64,000 nt of DNA from Pterois miles (taxonomy: Eukaryota; Chordata; Actinopteri; Perciformes; Scorpaenidae): positions 20,699,001 to 20,763,000 of the forward strand of contig CAMQGK010000110.1 in the NCBI GenBank assembly GCA_947000775.1. The letters are read 5' to 3'. Under the pieces are notes generated by a model. That model did not search any database. It was given only the letters and a program-made list of their open reading frames with translations, and was not told the origin of the DNA. The translations under genes and the position numbers were made by a program. Each line of letters opens with the position of its first letter. Position 1 is the first letter of the stretch. Below, piece after piece: positions 1 to 13,300 of this stretch.

Positions 1-140
1 TTTTAAGTTTCTATCTTTTTGTCTTGTATGTATGATTGTAAGATTAAAAAGCTCCCATGAGGTGCCTTTCTTTAGATTGCCTTTTTGTCTCTCATTCCTG
101 CCACAACATAATCAGAGTCCCTGGATATAGATTTACATAC

Positions 141-213
141 CTCCATACACAACTCCGAACTGCCCAGATCCCAGCACTTCATCAGCAAAAATCTGGTACA
201 CTGTACCAATATC
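141..213 (-). CDS. prkd2: prkd2 coding exon 13 (start of kinase domain), last exon in the window
   Basis: 73 nt encoding DIGTVYQIFADEVLGSGQFG and VVYGG: the ATP-binding glycine loop of the PKD kinase. It ends in phase 1 at GGAG|GTATGT. The rest of the kinase must lie left of position 1; 1-140 is intron with no further exon seen. Confidence 0.93.
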
Positions 214-3200
214 CTGTAGGAAAGCAATAATTCACACATACATCATCATCCTCGATGTGTAATTCAGTTAAAGATTGATGGAAATTACTAAAAAAATTGA
301 CAAAAAGTCATACCACGTTCTCTTGGATTTGACTGTTGGATACTGATATGCTGATAGAAGCTTGTCCTGGAAATACAGCACATTATTACATACAGCAGTA
401 TTGTGAGTATCAACTACTAATATTTCACATGTACTTCATGGTATTTTCTCTAAAACTAAAAAAGGACAAATTTGCTCAACCTCAGCTCAACATGCATAAC
501 TTGGCTTAGTGGAAGAGTCTGCTCTTTGTTTGACCAACGCGTTTTGGCACAGAGCGTTCATTATCCAGGTGTTTTTGATAAAGAGTTAAATGACGAGTTG
601 GCAAGTTGTTTTTCCATATTTCCTGAGCACCCTGTTGGCTCATGACGTAGCAAACAGCACGAACATTTTTGGGCATATTAAACTGACATGCCCATTCATA
701 AATCTCAAGCTGTAATATGGCAATTAGTAAATATAATAAACGAAAACACCTTCTCTCAACTTACTGTGAGTTGTGTTCCCCTCAGCTGGTGGCGCATCCT
801 GAAAGATGACCGGCATGAGGGCCTGGCGAATGGCGCTCTCCCACGCCTTGGCCACCTCGCGCCCAATGCCGCTGTTGGGTGCTACTTGGCTGGGGGAGGG
901 AGGGGTCGGGGGAGAGCCTGGGGGTTGCTGGGGGACAGAGGGGGGAGGGTGTTGGGGTCCTCCCCCACAAAGTAGCACATGGTGCCTGTGATGAGCTCGA
1001 AGCAGTGAGGATTTGTGCCTGGGGGGACGAGATTGAAGTTGCCGGCGGGACGCACCTCCAGGATCTCGGAGAGAGGGATCTCCTGCAAGAGGACGGACCA
1101 GTGAGGTTGCAGGCTTCAAATAAATGACTTCAGTTCAGAGCTTTTCATGGTGTAAACTATATTTACCTTGTAGTATTTGTTGGTGGTGTTGTTCTGGAAA
1201 AGGATGATGCACTTACAGTCCAGACGCCAGTAGTGCCTCTTCCTCTGTTGGGGGTCGGAGTATGGAGGGATGGGGTGTGGGCAAGGAAGCATTGGGATGG
1301 AGAGAGGGTGAAGGATGGGGCACAGATCGGGGCAAAGTTGAGGAATCAAAGTTCAGGGATATATGAATGCATTTCAAGTTCGGCGGTGACGTCCACAGGA
1401 AGAGAAGAGCGGCCAGATGAGAAGAAGCAGGAGCACAAGCTGCGAGATGAGGAGGTGGAAACAAAGAGAGAGGAGACAAAAAGGAGGAAAAGAGGATGTT
1501 AGTGAAGCCAGAGAAGCAAGAACTAGACTAGAGAGGCAGCAAGGTTTGTTTGTGGTCAAATATAGAGACTACGTTTGGAGAAAGAAAGGCAGAAAATTGG
1601 CTTTTAGCTTGAATCCACCACACATCTGCTGAGTGCTGTAACGTTTTCAGGGAGACTCATCACCTTCAGCTATTTTTTCTTCCATATACACACACATGCA
1701 CGCTCAGATGCACGAACACAGAAAAGGGAAGTAATATAGTGCATGAAGACAAATGATCAAGGTTGAAACTGTTGAGGGAGGAGCTGGTGGACAGAGAAAT
1801 GTCTATGATTGAGTGGAAAGTAAAGAAAACAAACTTGTCGCAGTAAATCATAGAAAAGAAAGTCCGTCTAGAAGAGACTGACTGAAACTGTATGTTCAGC
1901 CCGTACAACAACGACAGAGACTTTTCAGGAGAACGGGTTTAGATACCCAGAGAGAGGATAGCATGGGAATCACAGGTAATGATTTTTACCAGTGTGTCCT
2001 TATTGCTGTAGTGAACCATCCATCCTTCCTTGATGGCCGTACTGGAGCGACGGGTTGTCTGTCTCACCGACTGCACCACCCTCATTAATGGGATGTAAAC
2101 ACTAGCAGAAGGAGGACAGAATTTGAAGGGTAAAATTTGTGTCTTAGTTTCCTATTTTGGTATTCCTACAACAATCCTTTAATTTCTCTCCAACCTCTGG
2201 TCTCCGCTGGCTCCGTCCTGGTTGTTGTCTGGAGAAAAGGACCCAGGGATGCTGCAGGCCTCGTCTGAGTCATCTATCGAAGACTTGTCTGAGGCGTCGT
2301 ACTCACTGCTGTAGTCCATGGGCACCTCAGGGTCGGCACTGGGACTCAACATGTCTGGGGCAAAAGAAGAGGGTGAGAAAGGGTTGAGTGCAACTTGACT
2401 TACAGTGACTATGTGTTTAAAATGACACTACAACTACAACTAAGACCTCTATTAGAAGACTACAGCTTTACATGCATCAATACAGAGTACCGGTGATACT
2501 TACCGCAGTTACTTCTGTTCTCTGAGAAGATAAAAACATTAGTGCCCGTGAGTTTCAGTCTTGTTAGATAATGTATCACGTATGGTTATTAAAGTAACCT
2601 AGTTCTGACAATGGAAACATGCAGATGAGAAATCAATAACTTTATTAAATCCATGCAGGGTTATCAGAGTCATGAAGACATCAGAAACGTGACAGATTTA
2701 TACACTCCCTCACCTCCAATGGTCTCCCCGAGGCAGTCATTAGGAACCTTGTACACGCAGCGTTTATGGCAATTAAACTTGCAGTCTGGAAGGAATAAAA
2801 CACATTCTGATCAGATTACATGTAATCCGATGAGATTTAGCTAATATTCTGCATCGTCCTGTACACAGTGATGAGTCCCCCTCTTTGTCTGTACTCGCCT
2901 TTGCACTGCAGGCCCTGCCTAAACAGCCCTCGGAGAAGCCTCTTGCAGTACTGGCACACCGTCGGCCGTGTGTACGAGTGGACGGCGAACGTGTGCGGCA
3001 CCTTCACCTTGCTCATCAGGATCTTGTCCAAATGAACTGGTCGGCCCGTGTAGAAGCGCCGGGCGTCACTGGGGGTCCGTGGCTAGGAGAACAGAGAGCA
3101 AATAAAGATCATCAGTTACATGTTGTGTAGGAAAATAAAATAGAAAGAACACTATTATCTTATATCTTATCTACTTTTGACAACAAGGTAAATAACTACT

Positions 3201-6200
3201 TAGCTAAATTACTAAAGCATTAATTTATAAAAAATTAATATAGTTAAATTAATGCATACGTTTTTCCTATGGTCTGACAGTCCAAAAGATATTAGTAAAC
3301 ATGAACTACTGTCTCCCAAATCCAGAAACTAGAGTACTAAAACTCAAATTTGTTATGTCATAGGGTATAAAGTCTGGATATTTTTATGGCCGTCTTAAAC
3401 CATAGGAATGTATGAATTTTAAAAATGAGCATAGTTTCCCTTTAAACCTGCAATTACTGTTTTGTTTTTGGCCACTTGGGGCAGCAGAAACAAGTTATGA
3501 TATATCATCAAAAATAGCAAATTTGTCAGCAAACAGCTGTTTATGTTTGTAACTGTTTAGCAGTTATGGATTATTATTATTTAAGGTCATGTTTCTGTCC
3601 ACCTGACAATTTTAAGTCTAATATTTCACTCTCATTTTAGCTCTGTTTTTGGTCTTTACCAGCTGCTGAAAGAAATATCTGACACTTTATAGCTCCTAAA
3701 TGCTTCACTGTGTTCACCAGTTTGTGGTTAACTGTATCTGTCTGCTGTTTGGTGCTGAGCAGGTAGTGTATAGTGGGTTTTTAGAGGCTGTTCACTAAAA
3801 ACACTAACAGTGATGAAACTATGAGAGCAGTGAGAGTGAACCACAACAGTAAAGTTGCAGCCGGAAAGCTAAACAAAGTGCTAAATCTCACTATAAAGCT
3901 CTGTAAAGCCCTGGGGAGCTGCTGCTTAGGGTGATAATTCTCTGTAGGTTGATCAATACGAGCGACCCCTTTCACATTATCAGTGGATGCATTGTTAGTA
4001 TAAATATATCTATTAAGCTTTATGTTTCCTCTCTAACTAAATGGTTTCTGTTCTCTTCTGTAATTAGAGTAAATTAATAAAGGAAATTAATCATAGATAT
4101 TGTTTTTTTGCCTTGACTGAGCTGATCAGTTTACTTTAAAGTGATGCTTTGTGGATTTCAACCAGCTTTGTATCATTACAATGAGGGTAAACGGTACAAA
4201 TAAACAATGTTGAACTTCCCTCCATGCTGCCGGCACCCAAAGACTGCCACTCACTTACTTGCCATACCATTTGTGTGTGTGAGCGGATGAGGCTGGCGTC
4301 CTCTGCGCAGGTGGAGGCTGTCCCTACACTGTACACTGACTCGGTGGTGGAGAGACGCAGGGACTGGCTGCTGCTCAGGGAGGTGGTGGACAGACGCCGC
4401 TTGCGGGCTCCACTGCAGTTGTTCGGGATGCTGAATGCACAGCGCTTGTGGTAGTTTAGTCCACATCCTGCAGGGGGCGACATGGATCAACAAACCAGGG
4501 AGCAGGAGATCAACAGAGCAGGATTTGTATTACAATGAATTTCTCATAGACGTTTGCGGACTGCATTGACTTTTGTCGTTCACACTTCATCTCCATATTT
4601 TGCTCACCGTCACACTTCAGCCCCTGTCTGACCAGTCCGAACAGCATCTCTCCACAGTGATCACAGAAGGCCGGGGCCCGGTACGAGTGCACGTTGAGAG
4701 CGTGGGGCCGAATCTGGAAATCTTCAAATGTGGCCGCCGCTAAAAAAGATAACAAGCATAGATTGTGGTCACAAGACACAATCATACTACTAACAGGGCA
4801 GAATGATTAGATGGATGAGATAGAAACAGTATGGAAAAACAGATGGGTTTTCTTCCTGACAGGAGAGCTTTAGAGTTTGACACAGATTAGACTAGTGTAA
4901 GATTTCAGCTGTAGTAAAATGAGCAGATATGAACTGATTTCAGGAGCTGTGATGCAGGGTAATGACAGTAATGAAAGGGACAAGACAGGCACGTTAAAAG
5001 AGGAGAGAGCTGCTAACTTACCAGAGAGCACCACCTCCACCAGATCTCCCTCCTGAATGTCACTGGTACCTTTAACCAGTTGCAGGATGTTAGTGGTGGT
5101 CGTGTCGTGCTTGAACAGCAAAATCTTGTCATAAATGCCGTAGAAGCCGCACTCTGGGAACTGGAGAGGAGAAAGCAGAATGGAGATGTAGGTAAGGAGG
5201 ATCAACTGGAGAAAAGGACAGAAATTTGATTATTATGATTTCACCCCCAGAAAGGCTATTTGCTAGAAGGCTGGTAGCTTGATTTTATTTAATTCAATAA
5301 AAGGTTTTATATATCAGATATCAAACTGCAAGTGTGCTGCAGATGTTACAGTCAAATCAACAGTTCACCAAGCTTCTTAGTTAGAGGCAGAAAATGCTCA
5401 TTTCAAATAAAACCAAGAGTGAATACACAGTGTGTCACATGCATGTACATGACTAGAGATGATTCAAAAGGTCACAATTTCAGTTACTTTGTGTTGCATC
5501 TAAGTTATTTTATTTTATTTTATTTTTTAATTTTGTTCAATTGGATATTATTTATTTTGGAATGTTTGTGTATTAATGTTTTCCCTTGAGAAATTAAATT
5601 AAACATAATTTTCACAAGACAACATGAAAATAATGACCAAAGTTTCAAAAGGGTAACATGTCAGTCTTTTGAAGCCACTTTGAGTATCATGCAAACTGTA
5701 TGAAAACAACCCACATTTCAGAAACTGCTTAGCAAACAGACAATACTGTTTTCAAAGATGTTTGGAATATATTTATGAAACTACAAGATATATTGAGATT
5801 GATCACATTAAACTGACCTGCAAAGACAGAACATTACAGTAAATTACCTCCGACCTTGTCTCTGGTAACTGTGCCACGTACTATATAAACTCAACAGTCC
5901 TTCTTTATATTCAAGCCAGGAGAAAGCACCTATTACACGTCTTACAACTTCAATAAGACTTGCACACAGTATTTCTCTATACAACACTCAGAACTACACC
6001 AAACATCCGAGACACGTCACTGCTCTGCTGTTTTCATTAACAATAACCACATCTGCCATAACATCTGGATACATCACATTCAGTACTGTGAACATAGTAC
6101 ATGTAGAAACACAGGAAAAAGCATATGTTACTGTACGTCCTCAACTAATTATATCATACCCTGCTATGTAAAGCCCCTTGCATATATAGAAGCCAGCTAG

Positions 6201-7297
6201 GGCATGGGTCTTACAATTTCCTTGGGCAAAAAAAATGTGATTCACGATATTGTCCCTATAATCATCAAAATATGCTTAAAAATCTTAAAATGGCACTTAC
6301 TACTACTACTATCTTAAATATGGTTGTTTGGACACATCTTTTTTGTGAAAAACAATAACATAATCTTAATTAAAGTTATCATAATCAGAAATAAAGGATA
6401 AATAAATAAAAATAGCAACACTGTGTGATTCATTTTTTCCTTACATGATAATTCCTGTAGGCTCTATTTTTCACTTCCCTACCATGATAGTGAACTAGGC
6501 AGCTCTTTCAAGTCACTTGTGATGATATTCACAATTATTCCGGTAATGGAAATTCACCATGATCAACTTAATGTGTTTTTTATCCACGGTAAAATCTTAT
6601 ATCATCCCATCCCCACAGCAGCACAATCACGCATACACAAGTGATATACAAGAACCACTGGCTGAACTCCACAAATTAGGCAACTTGGTCAACATGGAAA
6701 GCAAGACAAAGGAGAAACTCAATCCTATCTTCCCATCAGTCATATACAGGTACACAAACACACAGACAGACACACACCCGAGGCTTTTCCATGAAGCTCC
6801 TCCAAAGATATGAGAGTGTCAGTCAGAAGTCAGCAGAGCAAAGGAGGCTGTCATAGGGAAACCCTGCTCTCCTGAATAGTTAATACTGTCTGGTTCACTT
6901 CAGTGGCCACACCACACAGGACACCACAGCGACACACACACAGAGGAAACAGAGAGAGAGAGGCAGGAAGACATTCACTGAGCTTTAAAATGTGTCTTTT
7001 AGTAAGAATACAGTGGACACACTGAGTGAGACCAGAAGGAGAAAGACAATGCTTTACACACAACGCTCCCCGTCTCTCTTGTTGTTGTTTTTCCCATAGT
7101 GGAGTCAAGATTCACCAACTGGCCACAAACAGCTTACAGGAAGGGGAACCCTGGTCTCCACCTTGGAAGGACACAATGACACACATACACCTCCTCCTCA
7201 CTTACCAACAGACACACCCTCCTTACAAACAGCAACACACACCCGCTCTCTCCCCCCTCATTTCCCTTCTTATCTTCTACACACACACACACGCACG

Positions 7298-7386
<89 letters not shown>

Positions 7387-10300
7387 ACCTCCCTCTCAGT
7401 TTCCCCCAACGGGTACTCCACATCACCACATCTGAAATCCAGGCCTGACTGCCAAGCTACACAGTGAGTCCACCACGCCCCGACAGCCAGCGGCGGCCAC
7501 CGCTACTGACCTCAGTCAACTACAAGTCACGAAAAGCAAAAAAGCTGCAGAAGAACCGGAATCTGTTAAACAAACATTGCATCCATAAAACAAATCACAG
7601 ACACAAGGTCACACCAAAAAAAAACAAACACAAAAACACTAGGGGATGTCAATCAATTGAAATATTTAATCGTGATTAATTGAATGATTGTCCATAGCAA
7701 ATTGTGATTCGTCTCAAATTAATCGCATGTTTTATCTGTTCAAAATGTACCTTCAGGAGATTTGTCAAGTATTTAATACTCTTATCAACATTGGAGTGGG
7801 CAAATATGCTTGTTTTTTGCAAATGTATCCATTTATTTACTACTGGAAATCAATTAACAACATAAAACAATGACAAATATTGTCCAGAAACCCTCACAGG
7901 TACTGCACTTAGCATTAAAAATATGCTAAAACCATAACATGGCAAACTGCAGTACAACAGGCAACAACAGCTGTCAGTGTGTCATCATGTGATTATCATA
8001 AAGTGGGCATGTCTGTAAAGGGGAGACTTGTGGGTACCATAGGACCCATTTTCATTCACATATCTGAGGTCAGAGGTCAAGGGACCCCTTTGAAAACGGC
8101 CATGACGTTTTTTTGGTTTGGAACATTATTTAACCAACAAGTTAGTACGACATGGCTGCTCGATTGTGTTAAAGCATTAAATAATTTAAAACATTTAAAC
8201 ATTAATTAGTGGCATTAAAACAAATTCTTGTTAACGCATTATTATCGTGTTAACTTCGACAGCCCTGAAAAATACAGTAACAAAGAAGTGGGATACAAAC
8301 TATGGCAGTGGTAAAGAGGTGTGAAAACAAATCAGTGCTGGCCATCAATTTAAATAATACCACTGTTTGTTTAGCACACATTATGTAAAGTTGATTCACA
8401 AACATGGCAAAGGAAAACCCAGAAGCATGATTACACACAGTAGAAGTGGACAGAACAGTAATAATAAAAAAAAGTAAATCACTATAAGTGCAGTCTTATA
8501 TCTGTGAGTCCTACCCTACAATTTGGTCCAACATGTGCTTGATCCAGCCCATAACTGCAGACACACACTCAGCTTAGTGTTTACACTTGGCTTGGATCTA
8601 CACAGCCTCTGCATTTGGGATCTTGCTGTCTCTGACGCAACTGTGGGGATAAGAGCCTTGACTAAGACCACATGGGTCCTCGGGGTGACGAGGCGCCCGA
8701 TCCTCCAGAGGGAGCAGAGCCCCATGATCGGCCTGGCCCGGGGTGCCTGACCATGGCTTGGTGAAAGGAATTTCATTTCAGTCAGCTAACTCACGTGGAA
8801 CAGATTGCATGTGATGATGGATATGTGAAGCATTTAATGTTTGACATCTAGGCTCTGACCTCGTCGCTCCCCACAAAGACGCAAGTTCAGCCCAGCAAAG
8901 TGTAGGCGAGTGAGAACAACTTCCCGCCTTGAGGAACACAGACTCAGGGCCTTCAGTTGGATGCTGAGGGTGGAGGTGGGACTTCTGTAACATTATATTA
9001 ATAGCAGCAGTAGCAACAAGCGACTGCATGGCTATCAGGTCAGTAGTAAAAGAGTGAGCACAGCACTGGTGTCTTTAATCACCAAGATTTAAAGGCCATA
9101 TTGGATATATGTTGCCATGAGAGTGTGACATGTGAGTGAAGCGGTGATTCAAGTTAGACCGCCTAACGACTACCCGCTATAATAATAAACCACAAAACAC
9201 ACTGTTTTCATAGGGACTATTTCTTTGTTGGTAGTAGCGCCAGTGAAAACAGTTCAGTGAGGCCTGTAGATTATCCAGAGTAACAGGGACACTGTTTCTA
9301 TATAGGCTGCTGCTGAATTTTTGCAATTTTTCAGTGCTGTGAGCAACACAAATTCCAGTCATCCAATCATGGAGGCAGAGATGGCCAGATTATAAAACCA
9401 ACACTATCTGTCTGTCTGGATACCACTAGCAGCAAAAGAGAAAATATGCCTTTTATCGGTGGACAAACCCTTCAAAGGTACAGTTGGTGACATCTACGAT
9501 GGACAGTGTGTGTGTGTGTGTGTGGACCGTAGATGTATTAAAACAGGGCCCAATTCAATCCTATGAAAGTTACTCAGTGGCACATGATGCCAAAATGGCT
9601 CAACTTCCAACTGGAAAAGTACCCGAATATTCTGGCGATTTTCTGAGCCTACATGAGCAGAGGAAGGGAAATAACCCCTGATTCAGCTATTAGGGCATTT
9701 TGCAACTTTTAGGACCTAATGATTTAAATAGGGGCTATTCAAGTGTATTGGGAAGTTGATTTACCTAAAAAAAAAAAAATATCCGCTGAGTTAGAGACGT
9801 CTCTTTCCCAGTGTAAGTCTATGGGAAAAAGTGTTTTTGGGCTCGATGGCATCACGACGGACACAGAAGTTGCGGTACCACCGTTTGGCCACTTCGAAAT
9901 TTGGGATCAACGACCGGCGCTCTTCCTAGGGGTTTGATGTGTATATGGGAAGTGAGTGATAAAGCAAGAGAGTGAGAGCGGCAGGAAATGTGTGTGAGCG
10001 AACAAGTGAGCAAGTGGAGCAGAAGACAGAGTTAGTCTAGCTTTGAGGATATCAAGTGAATGTTTAGTGGAAGTTGCAGTTTCTTGTTTCCCGGTGGCTG
10101 AGTGGAGCGACGACTGGGGTTAACGCCGGAGCGAGTAATGTTATCGACTCCTGCTCAAGCAGGAAAAGTTCACATAGTGGTTTGTTCATTCTTGGCTATC
10201 GCAGAAACATGGTGTAGAAACTCTGTGAAGAGAGGACCAATTCTGTGTTGATGTGTTGATCTAAATGGCTCACGCTAAGCTAACAAAAACAGTTTCAGGT

Positions 10301-13300
10301 GATTACGTATATGCAGAAAACATCCTTATTAATATTATATTCCATTTGGGCCAATAAATCCCCCTAAATGTTACACACTGTTCCTTTAAACCCAACAGAC
10401 AGCAGTCTACATAAATGTTTCTGGATTTGGGTCAATTAGACGATACAGATACTAATAAGAAGAGGCTCCAAACTTCACCAAGACGAGACTTTAAAAACCC
10501 ACAAGCTCTCTGACGGGAGTGAATCATGTAATAACGGCATGCATCAGTACCTGGGATGGCCACAAATAAGAACGACTGCTGCCACTTGTAATTACAAAAC
10601 AGCCACAGAGCCCAGATCAGAGGAGACTCGCAGCTCTGCCCAAATCCACAGACAACCCTCAGCCTAAGCCTTTTGTAAGCCCCGTGCCGCTGTTTGATGC
10701 CAGCCTCTCTGCTATTAACCCAGCGCTGTTACTGTTACTGCTCACTTCTGTCCTGAGCAACTCAAGAAACAAGGCAAGTCATATTATCCTGCGCCTCCTG
10801 TCCAAAACATACACAGTGTACCGACCACAAGTGCAGTTGCCACGTCTGCACCGACCACAAGTCTTTACAGCTCCACTGAAAAGCACAATATCCCAACTCT
10901 CCAAAACCACAGTTACCTCAGAGAAAATGACCATTTTTCTTCTTTTCTTTTCTTGCTGTCCCAGTTCTCAGCGAGAGTACAGGGTGGGAAGAGCACAAAA
11001 GCCACACATAACTTCTGTCTGTATGTCAGCATGGTAAAAAAAAAAAAAAGCAAAATCACATTATTTGTCTTGTAATTACATAATCACCGCTATCCTGTAT
11101 GTTCGTGTGGACACTGTGTATCAGGCACAGAGTTGCATGAGATTGTGTACGTGTGCATGCGTGTAAAGCAGACAAAGAGCTTCTGTATTATCATACATAC
11201 TGTAGTATGGTGTGGTTTGCCTGGAGACAGGGCTGTCTCTCTAGCCGGTTTCTTTGGGTTACCAGGGATCAGGTTGCCCTGCGTTGCCGGCACTATTCCT
11301 GCAGCTCTTCGGGCCAATGAAGCCATTATGAGTGAAATGAATTATGGACTAGGTTTTCTTTACCCCAACCCCTCCCTCTTTTTCCCCCCATCACTTTTAA
11401 TTTCCTCTTCATGCAGTGCCTTGTTTATCAACCTCTCCTTACTTTTCTTCTGGGCTGTCCAGCTTTCCTTATCACATATCAGTCTCTTATTTTTTACATG
11501 TTTCATGAGCCTCTCTGAAAAGAAAGAACATACAAAAGGAGTAAAGCATTCAATCACCTTTTCTCTGCTTTAGTAACGTTGCCCTCAGACTGATCCACTC
11601 CCTCTCTCTCCCAAGCTGATGTAATGTTAAAGGTCGGCCAGCGGCGCTTGTCTTCGCCAATGACTTAACTGATCTTTCTTCAAAGGTTCGATGCCGTGTT
11701 GTTCGGGACGTGATGATTTTCCACAGCAATAGAGTGAGCACAGTGCAAAGGAAGCTAGAAATCTACACAGTACGACGAGAGACAGATGTTTAAAAAAATG
11801 TTATCCTACTGAACTATTTCCATCCCAAGCTTGTTCTACTTCCAGTTATTGTATGTATGTGCCATTAAAATCTCTTATCCAACTACAGAACAAGGAATCA
11901 CTGTCTGTCTGTCCTTCTGTGTTATCCGCATATCTTGACAAGTGTTCATCCGATCTACTTCACACTTGGAGGGTGTATTGCTGGGGCTCCCATGGAGTGT
12001 AGCGTTGAATGTGCTACAATTTGGCTGGCGGCACTATGACAAATAACTTATTTTGGCCTGTAATATTTGAACCCCAAGACTCTGATTTTATGCTACTCCT
12101 CCTACAATTTTTTAGCAGTCAGCACCAAATTTGGACCATTACATCTCTGGACCAAGCCGGAAAAAGTGACCTTTTGGATGTTTTGATGATCCATACAGTT
12201 TGGCGACAGCTGGCCCTCAAAGTTACATCAAATGCTGTTGGTAAGGCTTATATTACCTAAAATGTTATGTCTGAACGCTTTGTGCTATTGCGAACACATT
12301 TGGTGGACATGTGCGGATATGATGTCTGAGTGACCGTGATAAATTTGATGCACTGTAGCAGCATCATCTAACTTTACAGGAAGTATTCTCTGTTTGTCTG
12401 TCTGTGTGCGATGTATGACTGCCTTTCGCATATCTCCAGAACCGGTCATCCAAATGCGATAACGCGGTCAAATTAACAAAATTAATATTAACTAACTTCT
12501 TCAATGCATTAACACAACTGGGCATTTTCAAAGGGGTCCCTTGACCTCTGACCTCAAAAGATATGATTGAAAATGGGTTCTATGAGTACCCACAAGTCTC
12601 CCCTTTACAGACCACTTTATGATAATCATATGCAGTTTGGGGCAAGTCATAGTCAAGTCAGTACACTGACACACTGACAGCTGTTGTTGCCTGTTGGGCT
12701 TGAGTTTTGTCATCGTTTTGTGTTGTTAATTGATATCCAATAGTAAAGTAAATTAACGATGGACAATCACATGATTAATCGCAAATAAATATTTTAATGG
12801 ACAGCCCTACTTATCATAGAACAATAATCTAACCAATCATTGATATATGTGAGGTTTTTGGTGCACTTTGGTTTTACAACACTCGTAAACAATAAAGAAC
12901 ATGTATAACTATTTACATACTTTTCCCCCGTTAAGGAAAATGGGACACAACCAAACTTGCACATGTTGCTTGGATCGTGACACTAACATGCAATGAGCTA
13001 TCACCGGGCATAACAGCTTATTTTGATTAAAAGAACCAGAGCTAATGATATCTTGACTGATTGTAAGACAATCTCTTCGTGTGTAAGCCTCGTTTAAAAA
13101 GTAGGCAATACACTGGGACTGATGGGGTTGACAGAAACTTGTCCAAACTGCTGATGCAGATCACAGTTGATGCAACTCCTCTCATCACTCTCTACAGTGA
13201 CAACTCTCATTTGCTGTTGCTGTGGGTCTCTGTGTGCTGTTGCTACTGTCAATAAGGACAAAACATTTATCAAGAGTATTCAATCAGTCATTATCAAACA

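Noticed and set aside
880..965. A real 47-nt intron in PRKD2 exon 11
   Set aside because: It restores frame but is shorter than vertebrate introns normally are and lacks a visible branch point; kept only as an alternative to a missing base.
7134..7421. Frames rich in His-Thr or Cys-Val at the CA tracts
   Set aside because: Translations of dinucleotide microsatellites; the same effect explains frames at 25067-25342, 28679-29044, 40671-40997 and 51675-52013.
8516..9029. Pair of minus-strand frames of 83-86 codons
   Set aside because: Only modest length, no recognisable motif and no flanking splice pattern linking them.
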